NCBI GenBank assembly: GCA_002366835.1
Contig: DFBZ01000081.1
Span: forward strand, 1-64,000
Origin: Gammaproteobacteria bacterium UBA3067
GTDB lineage: Bacteria > Pseudomonadota > Gammaproteobacteria > Pseudomonadales > UBA3067
DNA length: 64,000 nucleotides
Direction of reading: 5' to 3'
Positions 55,082 to 64,000 of the stretch are shown piece after piece. Under the pieces are notes generated by a model. The model ran no database searches, was not told the DNA's origin, and saw only the letters and a list, made by a program, of their open reading frames with translations. The position numbers were made by a program, and so were the translations under genes. How positions within the stretch are numbered: position 1 is the stretch's first letter; each line of letters opens with the position of its first letter.

Positions 55082-56197
55082 TTGAATATCAAAAGCACTT
55101 TCTTTTCCTCTTTGCTTGGCCTTATGTTTGTAGGGTTGGGCTTAGTGGCCTGTCAGAAAAAGCCTGACACCCTTCAAGAGGATCCCCGCTCCTCGTCTTC
55201 TTTTTCAAGTTCCTTCGCTCAAGATTCCAAGCTTTATGTTGAGTCACAGGTTTATAGCTTATCTGGGCCGACAATGGGCACTAGCTATAACATCAAGCTG
55301 GTTCTTCCTTCTTCTCGTGCAAAGGAACTGGAAAGCTTGTCCCTTAAGGTCGAAACGGTTCTTGCCGAAGTAAACGAACAAATGTCTACCTATCAAAATA
55401 CTTCTGAGCTGAGTTTGTATAATGCCTCTACGCCGGAGGATTGGTTTGTTATTTCAGAAGCGCTTTATACTGTTATTTCCACCGCCCAGAGCTTAAGTAT
55501 GGCGTCGCAAGGTGCCTTTGATATAACGGTTGGCCCGCTGGTTAATTTATGGGGTTTCGGTCCATCTCCCCACCTAGATAAAGTTCCCTCTGAATCAGAG
55601 CTGGCTGAGGCTTTTTCCCGCACCGGATATGAAAAGCTGTCGTTGGATAATAAAAAGAAAGCGCTAAGAAAAGACAGTGATTTGTACCTCGATTTATCTT
55701 CTATCGCAAAAGGGTACGGTGTGGATAAGGTGCTAGGGCTCCTGTCTTCCAATGATATTGAAAGTGCTTTGGTGGAAGTGGGTGGAGAAATTCGCGCAAT
55801 GGGCGTGAAACCAAATGGTAGGGCCTGGAAGATTGCCATTGAGTCGCCTCTCTCAAACACCAGAGCCATACAAAAAGTGATTACTATTCAGGATATGGCT
55901 TTGGCTACATCCGGCGATTATAGGAATTATTTTGAAAAGGAAGGTGTGCGTTATTCTCATACCATCAACCCAAAAACAGGAAAGCCAATTACACATAAAC
56001 TGGCCTCCGTCACCGTATTGCATAAAAGCTGTATGATGGCTGATGGTTTGGCAACCATGTTTATGGTGATGGGGCCTGAGTTAGCACTGGAATATGCGAA
56101 TGAGAACAAAATGGCTATCTTTATGCTGGTAAAAAGCGAAAGTGGTTTTGTTGAGTTGGGTAGTCAGCCTTTTACCCAGCTATTCGGTAATGAGTGA
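55082..56197 (+). CDS. apbE: FAD:protein FMN transferase, lipoprotein
   Basis: A 371-residue transferase that attaches FMN from FAD to Thr or Ser in target proteins, here NqrB and NqrC. A signal peptide ends in the lipobox LVAC (about residue 24). The ApbE core shows GPTMGTSYNIKL, DLSSIAKGYGVD, VGGEIRAMG, ATSGDYRNYF and SHTINPKTGKP. A Ser-rich linker of about 20 residues joins lipid anchor and enzyme. The start at TTG is the best fit but has no strong ribosome site. The gene normally found next, nqrM, is absent. Confidence 0.95.
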   Translation: MNIKSTFFSSLLGLMFVGLGLVACQKKPDTLQEDPRSSSSFSSSFAQDSKLYVESQVYSLSGPTMGTSYNIKLVLPSSRAKELESLSLKVETVLAEVNEQMSTYQNTSELSLYNASTPEDWFVISEALYTVISTAQSLSMASQGAFDITVGPLVNLWGFGPSPHLDKVPSESELAEAFSRTGYEKLSLDNKKKALRKDSDLYLDLSSIAKGYGVDKVLGLLSSNDIESALVEVGGEIRAMGVKPNGRAWKIAIESPLSNTRAIQKVITIQDMALATSGDYRNYFEKEGVRYSHTINPKTGKPITHKLASVTVLHKSCMMADGLATMFMVMGPELALEYANENKMAIFMLVKSESGFVELGSQPFTQLFGNE

Positions 56198-56213
56198 GGT
56201 ATGGCTCAGTTTG

Positions 56214-57905
56214 CTACTTGCTTAAACAGGCCAGTACCAAGGCCCAGAATTCTGAAAAATCGTTAACCACAACATCTGGCTTATGTGGAAATCTATCACT
56301 ACCGGGAAATATTTTTTCTAACCAGGGAAGATCCCACTGTGCGCCATTAAAGAATACCGCAGTTTGGCCTGCACGTTTGGCCGCAATGATATCCGTTGTA
56401 CTATCCCCTACATACCAGACGTTTTTTTGTGAAGGAAGATGAAGCTGCTCGCTTGCTTTAAGTAGTTGGTCTGGGTGGGGTTTGCGTAAGCGTGTATCAT
56501 CACCACAGACATTGGTTTCGAATAATTCTGTCCATTCGCCTTCTTCCACAGCGCTAAGTTCGTATTCAAAAAACTCTCGATCGCGGTTGGTGATAATACC
56601 CAATCTCAGATTTAGTGCCCCTAGGCCCATTAACATGTTCTTTACCTGAGGTTCAAGCGGCAGAACGGTTCCGTAGTGATTGCGGTAATGACGGGTGAAG
56701 ACTTTATGGGCAAGCTGTTTGGCTTCGTGATCTTCACCAAACAGCACTTCAAAGATATCGGTGCGGGAAATCTTTCTATCGGCTTTTATTTTTGGATGGA
56801 GCTGGGCGTGATCTCTAACGTACTCGATAAGGCGGGCGTCTTCTGTTGATTTGCTATTTTCAGGGTCAGCTAAGCGTTCCAGTAGACCGTTTTTCTTGAG
56901 CTCTGGCAGCATATCATCCACCGCGTGGTACATAGCATCGAGGGTGTCCACCAATGTTGCATGCCAATCAAATAATATAGCTTGAGGTGGCGTAATATCC
57001 GCTACCCAGGGGTGCCAGTCAGCCTCGACGTGAATGGATGGCGGTTCTGGCGGCTTGAATAGTTTTGGGCGTAATGCCTTCACTTTCTGCCTATAAGCGC
57101 TGCTTTGATGCTGATCAACTCGTTCTAGTAAGTCCATCAGTTCGTCATAACTATTCAACACTGCGTCAGGGCGATAGTTTTCTGAGCGGTGTTTAAATAG
57201 TTGATCGATATAAGCGCGATCCCAGCAGTGCCCATTGTAAAGAATGGCCGTCACTCCCGCATTCTTTGCGGTGAAAATATCCTGGTGGCTATCACCTATA
57301 TACCAAATATGTTTTGATGGTTCGCGTCCTATAGATTGAAGTGCTGTTTTTAAAACTTCCGGTGCAGGCTTGTAGCTGCTGACATCATCGGCACAGCAAA
57401 TGGCTGAGAAGAATGGTTTCCATTCTCCGCCGCTGATGGTATTTAGTTCGTGCTCTAAAAATTCTCGGCTACGGTTGGTGGCGATGCCCAGATCAATTCC
57501 CAAGGATTGAACGACTTCAAGGTACTGGCTAATTCCGGCTTGGAAAGGATGCACTTTACCGTAATAGTTTCGATAACAGTTGTTGTAGGCTTCGTGGGCA
57601 ATATTTTTTGCTTCGATATCTTTGCCAAAAATCGCATTAAAAATATCGGTGCGGGAGACACGACGCTCAGCCAGAATTTTTGGGTGAAGTCGGCGGAATA
57701 TCCTGATGTAACGGACAAGTTTTACATCATCCTCTGTTCGGCAATATTTTTCTGGTGTAAGGCGCTTAACGAGATCGAGATCTTCCAGTTTTGGCAGCAT
57801 CTCCTCCATTGCTTCAAACATGGCATCAGAGGTGTCTACCAAGGTGCCGTGCCAGTCAAAGAGGATAGCTTCTGGTTTAGTTAGATGAGTTTCTTTTGGA
57901 AGCAT
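56214..57905 (-). CDS. Tandem double-HAD hydrolase-like protein
   Basis: A 563-residue protein made of two homologous HAD-fold halves (about 10-260 and 305-560) joined by a Pro-rich linker. Each half keeps motif I as DWH(G/A)TLVDT, motif II near ATNRSRE or ITNRDRE, the motif III Lys (YKPAPE, RKPHPD) and motif IV GDSxxD. In both halves the second Asp of DxD is His (residues 17-19 and 313-315), a position normally needed as acid/base in HAD phosphatases. The protein could be a different kind of hydrolase, a nucleotide-binding protein or inactive. It converges on apbE. A TTG two codons earlier is an alternative start. Confidence 0.88.
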   Translation of the reverse strand: MLPKETHLTKPEAILFDWHGTLVDTSDAMFEAMEEMLPKLEDLDLVKRLTPEKYCRTEDDVKLVRYIRIFRRLHPKILAERRVSRTDIFNAIFGKDIEAKNIAHEAYNNCYRNYYGKVHPFQAGISQYLEVVQSLGIDLGIATNRSREFLEHELNTISGGEWKPFFSAICCADDVSSYKPAPEVLKTALQSIGREPSKHIWYIGDSHQDIFTAKNAGVTAILYNGHCWDRAYIDQLFKHRSENYRPDAVLNSYDELMDLLERVDQHQSSAYRQKVKALRPKLFKPPEPPSIHVEADWHPWVADITPPQAILFDWHATLVDTLDAMYHAVDDMLPELKKNGLLERLADPENSKSTEDARLIEYVRDHAQLHPKIKADRKISRTDIFEVLFGEDHEAKQLAHKVFTRHYRNHYGTVLPLEPQVKNMLMGLGALNLRLGIITNRDREFFEYELSAVEEGEWTELFETNVCGDDTRLRKPHPDQLLKASEQLHLPSQKNVWYVGDSTTDIIAAKRAGQTAVFFNGAQWDLPWLEKIFPGSDRFPHKPDVVVNDFSEFWALVLACLSK

Positions 57906-58035
57906 AAGCAATATTCGATGGCTTGAAATAAGGAAAGCAGGGGGAGGCGTCTTTAATACGCAGCACTAATAAAAAAGATAGTCGCTTGTGCCCTAAAGTA
58001 AACCTGCATTGGGGCATTGCTCTGGCTCGTTTTAG

Positions 58036-59985
58036 CTATAAGCTTAATGTTTCCTTGTAAAAGGCCAATTCGCTGTTTAGCGCGGTTTCAATATTTTCGT
58101 TGTTACGAAACCCATGAGCTTCCTCTGCAAACTCAATATATTCCACAGGGATATGTTTTTCTTTCAGGGCAGAAACCATGGCTTGCGCCTGGTTTGGTGG
58201 AACAACTTTGTCTAGAGCGCCCTGGAAAAATATAACTGGCGAGCACAGTTGATCAGCGTGGAAAAGCGGGGAGCGTTGTTGGTAAATGGTAGAAGATAGG
58301 TCGGGCTCATCCAATAATTGCTGCACGTAACAGGATTCAAATTTATGGCATTCCTGAGCGAGCGCTTTTAAGTCACTAATACCATAGTAACTGGCACCCG
58401 CATGAAATGTATTGCTGTAGGTGAGTGTTGCTAGAGTGGTATATCCCCCAGCACTATGGCCTCTTATGATGAGTTGTTTAGGGTGGGCGCGGCCAGTTTT
58501 GACTAAAAACTCTGTGGCGCACACGCAGTCTTCGACATCCGCCACACCCCAGTTCCCGTACAGCTTTTTTCGATTGTTTCGGCCAAAGCCGGTGCTGCCA
58601 CGATAATTGATATCGAATACTGCAAACCCTCGGCTGCTCCAGAACTGGATTGATAAATCCAGGGCGCTGCTCGCGCAGGAGCTTGGCCCACCGTGGGTTT
58701 TGATAATTAGAGGCGGTGGATTGGAAGTGGATTGCTCATAGTCTTTGTTTTGAGGGGCGTAATAAAAGCCGTTAAGCTCTGATCCATCGGCAGTTTTAAA
58801 TCGGAGTTCTTCCGCTTTGCTTATATAGCCGGAAAAATCCTTGTTTTCTTTTAAGCCCACGAGGGTGTTAGAGGTGGAGGTGTTTAGGTCGTATTGAATA
58901 ATAAGGTCTTCGCTCTCGGCTTGCCCGGCCATAAAAGTGAGTTTATCGTCGCTCAGGAAAAGCTTTTTAATGTCGGGGTAGGGGCCAAGCAGCTGCTGTA
59001 ATGCCTCAGGCTTACCGAAACTCTGTACTGAAATGCGACCAATATACCATTGCCCGTTTTTTGAATAGGCAGTTACGATATCGCCGTTTTCGCATATATC
59101 GTAGCTATGTTGTCCGAGAACCCACATGGCTTTTCCAAACTCCGCCTCAAAGGGGCAAATTGCTGTAACTGTTGTGTCATTATGGCAGTAGATATTCCAC
59201 CAGTTGTTTCTATCGGAAATGAAATATAAGGCTCCGTCTTTGCCCCAGCGGGCTTGTATCACTGATTCGTCGTTGGCACCTGCTATAAGCATGGCGTCTT
59301 CTAGTTCACCCTTATCGTTTAGCTTGGCAAGCCATAAATTGGTGCTATCCCAAGGCATATAGGGGTGGTTCCAGCTCAGCCAGCATATCTGGGTACCGCA
59401 ATGGCTGACTCTCGGGTTCGCATAAAAATTTGCACCGCTACAAAGCGGCTGTGTTTTGCCACTTACGGGATCAATAGTGACCAAGGTATTGATGGGTTTA
59501 CTATCCGAGTTTGAATGATCTTCCATTACACAGATAATACGTTTTCGCTTTTGGTCCCATATCGCATCTGCATAACGGAAAGGGCCTTCAGCGGTGATGG
59601 GCTGGGGCGTATTAACACTGGGCTCTTTAACGGATGCTGTTTCTTTAAGGCTTAAGCGGTAGAGTCTTTGATCATTGAAATTGCTGAAGATGATCTCATC
59701 TTCCATGTACAGGCAGGCAGCCCCTCCATACTCATGTACTTTGCTGCGTACATTAAACGGGAAGGCGGTGAGTTCGCGTGCTTCCGTATCGGCGCTAGGG
59801 AGTGAGTGGATGGAAAAGCGGCCGCTTTCTTCGCTTATGCACTTGATCCATAACGGGGTATTGCCGCAGTGGATAAGGTCTTGTACTGAATTCCTTTGTT
59901 GCGCCACCATGGTAGCTGTAATAGGGGAAAGCCAGTGGCTGTATGCCTTGTGAGTCTCTTCAATACTAGATTTTGGTGGCAACAT
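58036..59985 (-). CDS. S9-family prolyl oligopeptidase, PqqH-like
   Basis: A 649-residue peptidase with an N-terminal beta-propeller (about 40-390) and an alpha/beta-hydrolase domain. The triad is visible: Ser 511 in RGHSAGGYTT, Asp 592 in GALDKVVP and His 624 in EEAHGFR. There is no signal peptide, so it is cytosolic. It is transcribed away from pqqA, about 110 bases apart. Pseudomonas aeruginosa has an S9 peptidase gene, pqqH, in its pqq operon, so this may be its counterpart, perhaps trimming or recycling PqqA-derived peptides. That role is inferred from position. A GGAG ribosome site precedes the ATG. Confidence 0.9.
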   Translation of the reverse strand: MLPPKSSIEETHKAYSHWLSPITATMVAQQRNSVQDLIHCGNTPLWIKCISEESGRFSIHSLPSADTEARELTAFPFNVRSKVHEYGGAACLYMEDEIIFSNFNDQRLYRLSLKETASVKEPSVNTPQPITAEGPFRYADAIWDQKRKRIICVMEDHSNSDSKPINTLVTIDPVSGKTQPLCSGANFYANPRVSHCGTQICWLSWNHPYMPWDSTNLWLAKLNDKGELEDAMLIAGANDESVIQARWGKDGALYFISDRNNWWNIYCHNDTTVTAICPFEAEFGKAMWVLGQHSYDICENGDIVTAYSKNGQWYIGRISVQSFGKPEALQQLLGPYPDIKKLFLSDDKLTFMAGQAESEDLIIQYDLNTSTSNTLVGLKENKDFSGYISKAEELRFKTADGSELNGFYYAPQNKDYEQSTSNPPPLIIKTHGGPSSCASSALDLSIQFWSSRGFAVFDINYRGSTGFGRNNRKKLYGNWGVADVEDCVCATEFLVKTGRAHPKQLIIRGHSAGGYTTLATLTYSNTFHAGASYYGISDLKALAQECHKFESCYVQQLLDEPDLSSTIYQQRSPLFHADQLCSPVIFFQGALDKVVPPNQAQAMVSALKEKHIPVEYIEFAEEAHGFRNNENIETALNSELAFYKETLSL

Positions 59986-60098
59986 CTATTATGCTCCTCA
60001 ATACTTGTGGTGGTCAGTGCGGAAACTAGCATCTGGCTGGCCTGAGTCAGCAATTTTTAACTTACTCGCTAATTATAATTATTCAAGGAGTTACCACT

Positions 60099-60170
60099 AT
60101 GTGGACTAAGCCTGCGTATAAAGACATTCGTGTTGGTTTCGAAGTAACAATGTACTGTTACTCTCGATAA
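60099..60170 (+). CDS. pqqA: PQQ precursor peptide PqqA
   Basis: A 23-residue peptide that is the substrate for PQQ: Glu 15 and Tyr 19 in the E-V-T-M-Y core are cross-linked by PqqE and become the cofactor. The start [15 protein letters not shown] is that of canonical PqqA. The tail is CYSR, so a Cys follows the core Tyr directly. A perfect AAGGAG site lies eight bases before the ATG. A strong terminator follows directly, so pqqA is probably made in excess over pqqBCDE. Confidence 0.96.
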   Translation: MWTKPAYKDIRVGFEVTMYCYSR

Positions 60171-60176
60171 GCACTC

Positions 60177-60201
60177 AAAACCCCGCTCGGCGGGGTTTTT
60201 T
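60177..60201 (+). terminator. Terminator between pqqA and pqqB
   Basis: AAAACCCCGC (60177-60186), loop TCG, GCGGGGTTTT (60190-60199), then more T. It starts six bases past the pqqA stop, so read-through should limit expression of the enzyme genes relative to the peptide. Confidence 0.95.
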
Positions 60202-60384
60202 AGTTTCCCCTCCTTTGCTCCCTTCTTTTTGTTGTTCTGCTTCTCGATGATCTGTGTACTTTTGTCTATCTAAATGATCGTACTTGTATTTTACTCAGTA
60301 TTTTCTTCGATATAGCCAGTTTGTGGCATATTCCTTCAGTTAGTTGATAAATGTCCAGAAGTTAAGATAAAAGAGGTTAATTTT

Positions 60385-61296
60385 ATGCATATAGTTGTTT
60401 TAGGTGCCGGTGCCGGCGGTGGTTTTCCTCAGTGGAATTGCAGTTGCTCGAATTGTTCGGGGCTAAGGGCTGGAACCCTTAATGCGCAAGCACGTACACA
60501 ATCCTCCATTGCTATTTCTGCTGATGGGGAAAACTGGCTGCTGTGTAATGCATCGCCGGATATACTGGCACAGCTTTCCCATACTCCTGCGCTTCACCCA
60601 AGGGGTTTGAGGGAGTCTCCCATCAAGGCTATTCTCTTTGTGGATAGCCAGATTGACCATACCACCGGTTTGCTTATGCTGCGTGAAGGCTGCCCGCACC
60701 ATGTTTATTGCAGCGATATGGTTTATCAGGATCTCACCACTGGCTTTCCAATTTTCAAGCTGTTGGAAAGTTGGAACGGGGGGATTCACCACCATAGCTT
60801 GCCCATTGGCGGGCAGAATTTCGATATGCCGCAAGTACCGGGTTTGTCATTTCGCAGCTACGCCATTGAGGGAAAAGCACCACCGTACTCTCCTCATAGA
60901 AATGACCATCACCCCGGTGACAACATTGCCTTAGTGATTACCGATGACAGCAATGGCAAAAAGTGTGTGTATGCACCGGGGGTTTATAACATTCCTTCTG
61001 CGTTAAAAGATGAAATGGCCGATGCAGATTGCATCATGATCGATGGTACTTTCTGGCAAGAAGATGAGATGGCGCTCAATGGTGTTGGAACCAAACTCGC
61101 CAAAGATATGGGGCATCTGCCTCAGTCTGGTTCTGGCGGCATGATTGAGCAACTCAATGGATACGATAAATCCCGCAAGGTGTTAATCCATATCAATAAT
61201 ACCAACCCCATTTTGAATAATGATTCGGCTGAGCGAAAAATTCTTGATGATGAGGGCATCGAAGTGGCCTATGACGGTATGGAGATAGTGTTGTGA
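60385..61296 (+). CDS. pqqB: PQQ biosynthesis protein PqqB
   Basis: A 303-residue metallo-beta-lactamase-fold protein acting on the cross-linked Glu-Tyr intermediate, proposed as a hydroxylase. The start [19 protein letters not shown] and the CSCSNC cluster are family signatures; [16 protein letters not shown] and [10 protein letters not shown] supply metal ligands. It follows pqqA and its terminator by about 180 bases and overlaps pqqC by 4 bases. Confidence 0.97.
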   Translation: MHIVVLGAGAGGGFPQWNCSCSNCSGLRAGTLNAQARTQSSIAISADGENWLLCNASPDILAQLSHTPALHPRGLRESPIKAILFVDSQIDHTTGLLMLREGCPHHVYCSDMVYQDLTTGFPIFKLLESWNGGIHHHSLPIGGQNFDMPQVPGLSFRSYAIEGKAPPYSPHRNDHHPGDNIALVITDDSNGKKCVYAPGVYNIPSALKDEMADADCIMIDGTFWQEDEMALNGVGTKLAKDMGHLPQSGSGGMIEQLNGYDKSRKVLIHINNTNPILNNDSAERKILDDEGIEVAYDGMEIVL

Positions 61297-62045
61297 GTCA
61301 GGCAGAAACTATTGAAAAGCCCTGGAGCAGGGATGAATTTGAGCAGAAATTAAGAGACAAGGGGCGCCTCTACCATATTCACCACCCGCTTCATATTGAT
61401 ATGAACAGCGGCAAATGCAGCCAAAAGCAGATACAGGGTTGGGTGGCTAATCGCTTTTATTACCAAATTATGATTCCGGTAAAAGATGCGAATGTGATGG
61501 CGAACTGCCCCGATCGTGAGGTACGTCGGCATTGGGTGCAACGAATTCTGGATCACGATGGCTATGAGGGTGCAGAAGGTGGCATCGAAGCGTGGATTCG
61601 CCTCGGTGAAGCGGTGGGCCTGACAAAACAGGAAATTGTTTCTCAAGAACATGTGCTTCCTGGAGTGCGCTTTGCTGTAGATGCCTATGTAAACTTTGCG
61701 CGTAAAGCCAGCTGGCAGGAAGCGGCTTGTTCTTCGCTAACCGAACTTTTTGCCCCCACTATTCATCAGAAACGTCTGGATAGCTGGCCTGATTATTACC
61801 CTTGGATCGACGTGGAGGGCTACGACTACTTTCGTAATCGCTTAGCTGAAGCACGACGGGATGTAGAGCATGGTTTAGCCATTACCCTGGATTTTTTTAA
61901 TACCCGGGCTTTGCAAGAGCGGGCTTTGGAAATACTTCAGTTTAAATTAGACATACTGTGGACAATGCTCGATGCCATGACAATGGCCTACGTGTATGAA
62001 CGAGCGCCCTATCACAATATTGCCAGCGAAGGAGGCTTGTCTTGA
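61293..62045 (+). CDS. pqqC: Pyrroloquinoline-quinone synthase PqqC
   Basis: A 250-residue cofactor-free oxidase that performs the last ring closure and eight-electron oxidation to PQQ. It is helical, with conserved segments [43 protein letters not shown] and [17 protein letters not shown]. The start is GTG in a 4-base overlap with pqqB. It overlaps pqqD in the same way. Confidence 0.98.
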   Translation: MSQAETIEKPWSRDEFEQKLRDKGRLYHIHHPLHIDMNSGKCSQKQIQGWVANRFYYQIMIPVKDANVMANCPDREVRRHWVQRILDHDGYEGAEGGIEAWIRLGEAVGLTKQEIVSQEHVLPGVRFAVDAYVNFARKASWQEAACSSLTELFAPTIHQKRLDSWPDYYPWIDVEGYDYFRNRLAEARRDVEHGLAITLDFFNTRALQERALEILQFKLDILWTMLDAMTMAYVYERAPYHNIASEGGLS

Positions 62046-62320
62046 CTGAGCGTTTAAGTGTGCAATCTATTCCAAAACTGAAATCTCTTTTTAGAATGCA
62101 GTGGGAGCCAGCGCAAGATGCCCATGTGTTGCTATACCCAGAAGGGATGATTACCTTAAACGACAGTGCATCCGAGATCCTTCAGCTTTGCGATGGCAAG
62201 CAGGATGTACTCCAACTTATAGCTAAACTCGAAGCCAAGTTCCCAGCTGCAGGTAGTTTAGAAGCCGATATACTTGAATTTTTAGAGGAAGCCAGTGCCA
62301 ATGGCTGGATCGAATATTGA
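62042..62320 (+). CDS. pqqD: PqqA-binding protein PqqD
   Basis: A 92-residue RiPP recognition element that holds the PqqA leader for Pqq[24 protein letters not shown] is the family core, followed by helices that complete the winged fold. The TTG start lies in a 4-base overlap with pqqC. PqqD and PqqE overlap too. Confidence 0.96.
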   Translation: MTERLSVQSIPKLKSLFRMQWEPAQDAHVLLYPEGMITLNDSASEILQLCDGKQDVLQLIAKLEAKFPAAGSLEADILEFLEEASANGWIEY

Positions 62321-63419
62321 AAAGATAACAGCTCCCCGCTGGTTACTGGCGGAGTTAACCTACCGTTGCCCCTTGCAATGTGGGTTTTGCTCTAACCCCC
62401 TAGATTTTAGCCGTTACAAACAGGAGTTGGACACCGAAGATTGGGTGCGAGTTTTTCAACAGGCGCGGGAAATCGGCGCTGTACAGTTGGGTCTATCCGG
62501 CGGCGAGCCCTTGGTGCGGCAAGACCTAGAAGTGCTGGTGGGTGAAGCGCGGCAGATGGGCTATTACACCAACTTGATCACCTCAACCCTAGGTATGAAT
62601 GAACAACGCCTGGAGAAGCTGCAGAAAGCAGGTCTGGATCATATTCAAGTGAGTTTTCAGGCCCCAGAAGAAGTGCTGAATGACCAGATCGCTGGAGCAA
62701 GCAGTTTTTTACACAAAAAACGTATGACGCAAGCCATCAAAGCGGCTGGACTTCCAGTGGTGCTGAATATTGTTATTCACAAAGGCAATATCGATAAAAT
62801 GCGCGATATTTTGGAGATGTGTATAGAGCTGAATGTGGATTATGTGGAGCTGGCATCCGCCCAGTACTATGGCTATGCACTGAAAAATCGAGATCTTCTG
62901 CTGCCAAGTAAGGAGCAGCTTGAGCGTGCAGAAGCTATCGCCCACGAATATCAGGAGAAACTAAAAGGAGGCATGAAAATCTTTTATATCATTCCTGATT
63001 ATTACGAAAAACGCCCGAAGCCCTGTATGAATGGTTGGGGGAGTATGTTCCTCACCGTAGACCCAGAGGGTCTGGCTCAGCCCTGCCACAGCGCAAAACT
63101 GATTCCCGACATAGAGTTTCCCAACGTTAAAGATCACGACATTCGTTCTATTTGGTACGACTCGCCAGCCTTTAATCATTACCGTGGTTATGGCTGGATG
63201 AAGGAGCCCTGTGCCAGTTGTGACGAGAAAGAGAAAGACTTTGGCGGCTGTCGCTGCCAAGCCTATTTGCTCACAGGTGATGCAGACGCGACAGACCCGG
63301 TTTGTGAAAAGTCAGCCGACCATGGGCTGATCGAAGATGCAGTCGCTTGCGCTGGTCAGGCTTCAAGCAATGCACAGGTTTTTCTTCGCAACCGTTTTAA
63401 TTCTGAGAAGATAGGGTAG
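62301..63419 (+). CDS. pqqE: PqqA peptide cyclase PqqE (radical SAM)
   Basis: A 372-residue radical-SAM enzyme that links Glu and Tyr of PqqA. CPLQCGFC provides the SAM-bound 4Fe-4S cluster; a SPASM domain follows, with PCMNGWGSMFL, PCHSAKL, CASCDEKEKDFGGCRCQA and CEKSADH for further clusters. The ATG at 62301 is preferred, with GAGGAA about ten bases upstream; GTG at 62295 is an alternative. It is the last gene of the cluster. No pqqF or pqqG peptidase gene follows. Confidence 0.97.
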   Translation: MAGSNIEKITAPRWLLAELTYRCPLQCGFCSNPLDFSRYKQELDTEDWVRVFQQAREIGAVQLGLSGGEPLVRQDLEVLVGEARQMGYYTNLITSTLGMNEQRLEKLQKAGLDHIQVSFQAPEEVLNDQIAGASSFLHKKRMTQAIKAAGLPVVLNIVIHKGNIDKMRDILEMCIELNVDYVELASAQYYGYALKNRDLLLPSKEQLERAEAIAHEYQEKLKGGMKIFYIIPDYYEKRPKPCMNGWGSMFLTVDPEGLAQPCHSAKLIPDIEFPNVKDHDIRSIWYDSPAFNHYRGYGWMKEPCASCDEKEKDFGGCRCQAYLLTGDADATDPVCEKSADHGLIEDAVACAGQASSNAQVFLRNRFNSEKIG

Positions 63420-63569
63420 TTATCTGAGAAGAAGGCAGCTACTCAGAGAGGGTGTTAGAGTTTAATTCAGCCGCTCTTTTTAGATATTGCGAGTTTTCGA
63501 ACTTCCTCAAAAGTCCTCCGTCATCCTATGTAAACGCACAAGCTATGTACTTATTATTTGAACCCAAGA

Positions 63570-64000
63570 CTAAAAAGAGACAAGTAAAATAGAAGTTAGT
63601 ACCGCTAGCACCAGCAGGGTCGCGCTGATCCAGATAAGTGGCTTGGTGTTTTTGTTGTCAGAATTATTATTTAAATCATGTAATGCCTGTTTCGACTCAA
63701 GAATCTGTTCCCTTCTTATAAAGGTATTGCTTTTGGCTTTATGGGAAGGGTTGCTCTTGGGGGTTTCATTTAATATGGGTTTACTTGAAGGGGCGCTGAT
63801 AACGGTCTTATCCGCATCTAGAAATGGACCGCCAATACTCAATTCTGTTTGACCTATTTTAAGAATGTCTCCGGGTCTGGCATATGCACTGGTTATTTTT
63901 GTATCATTTACCAGACAGCCATTCGCGGACCCCATGTCAGTGATTTTTACAGCTCCACCAATGATATCGAGACGGGCATGTTTTCTTGAAATATTATCTT
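63570..64000 (-). CDS. FHA-domain membrane protein, cut by right edge
   Basis: The frame continues past the window edge. The visible part contains the end of an FHA domain: SRKHARL, then DMGSANGCLVND, the phosphothreonine-binding Ser-Arg and Asn-Gly loops. After a linker with several Ser/Lys-rich stretches comes one C-terminal transmembrane helix (PLIWISATLLVLAVLTSIL). The FHA domain would face the cytosol and bind a phosphorylated partner. The start and N-terminal part lie outside. Confidence 0.85.
   Translation of the reverse strand, partial: DNISRKHARLDIIGGAVKITDMGSANGCLVNDTKITSAYARPGDILKIGQTELSIGGPFLDADKTVISAPSSKPILNETPKSNPSHKAKSNTFIRREQILESKQALHDLNNNSDNKNTKPLIWISATLLVLAVLTSILLVSF

Noticed and set aside
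60074..60079. TATAAT as the -10 box of pqqA
   Set aside because: Transcription would start at or inside the ribosome site, only 25 bases separate it from the ATG, and no -35 is present.

Overview
The window looks like a chromosomal stretch of a marine-type gammaproteobacterium, most likely near the Cellvibrionales (Cellvibrio/Saccharophagus/Teredinibacter-like). The reasons are the gene families themselves: a fused RlmKL, RMF, CsiV next to Mfd, LptFG divergent from PepA-HolC-ValS, a Na+-pumping NQR operon, a long GAPDH and a pqqABCDE cluster. Base composition is moderate and looks even. I see no rRNA, tRNA, CRISPR array, prophage or intact insertion sequence. The lineage is inferred from gene content, not from a search.

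Layout. 0-5.5 kb: a PilZ protein, pyrD, rmf, rlmKL, a frameshifted CBS-domain remnant and a DUF1653 gene. 5.6-11.2 kb: a MoxR/Bat operon (AAA ATPase, DUF58, DUF4381, BatA, BatB-C fusion) with no batD. 11.4-16.8 kb, minus strand: an ABC1/UbiB-like kinase, a RegB/RegA-type redox two-component pair, rsmE, rluA and a small membrane protein. 16.9-21.3 kb: envelope genes (DUF4382 lipoprotein, two paralogous outer-membrane proteins, another lipoprotein). 21.5-28.1 kb: an acyl-CoA dehydrogenase and two paralogous cytosolic hybrid histidine kinases. 28.4-33.2 kb: pepA-holC-valS, divergent from lptF-lptG and a PP2C phosphatase. 36.5-41.6 kb: gloB, ffh, then rpsP-rimM-trmD-rplS. 41.8-48.9 kb: csiV, mfd, a hypothetical gene and an extended GAPDH. 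49.1-56.2 kb: nqrABCDEF-apbE. 56.2-60 kb: a tandem double-HAD protein and an S9 peptidase. 60.1-63.4 kb: pqqA, a terminator, then pqqBCDE. The right edge cuts an FHA-domain membrane protein.

How the genes work together. Several groups serve respiration and redox: Na+-NQR with its flavin transferase ApbE, the RegBA-like sensor with a quinone-site motif and redox cysteine, a UbiB-family kinase, PyrD (which reduces quinone) and PQQ synthesis for periplasmic dehydrogenases. Others are housekeeping: ribosome maturation and tRNA/rRNA modification, SRP, LPS export, DNA repair.

Most of the window is core genome. I found no convincing wholly new system. The best leads are: the paired hybrid kinases, both with a CxxCH insert inside the ATPase domain; the double HAD protein in which both halves replace the second catalytic Asp by His; the S9 peptidase divergent from pqqA; and the Bat operon that lacks batD.
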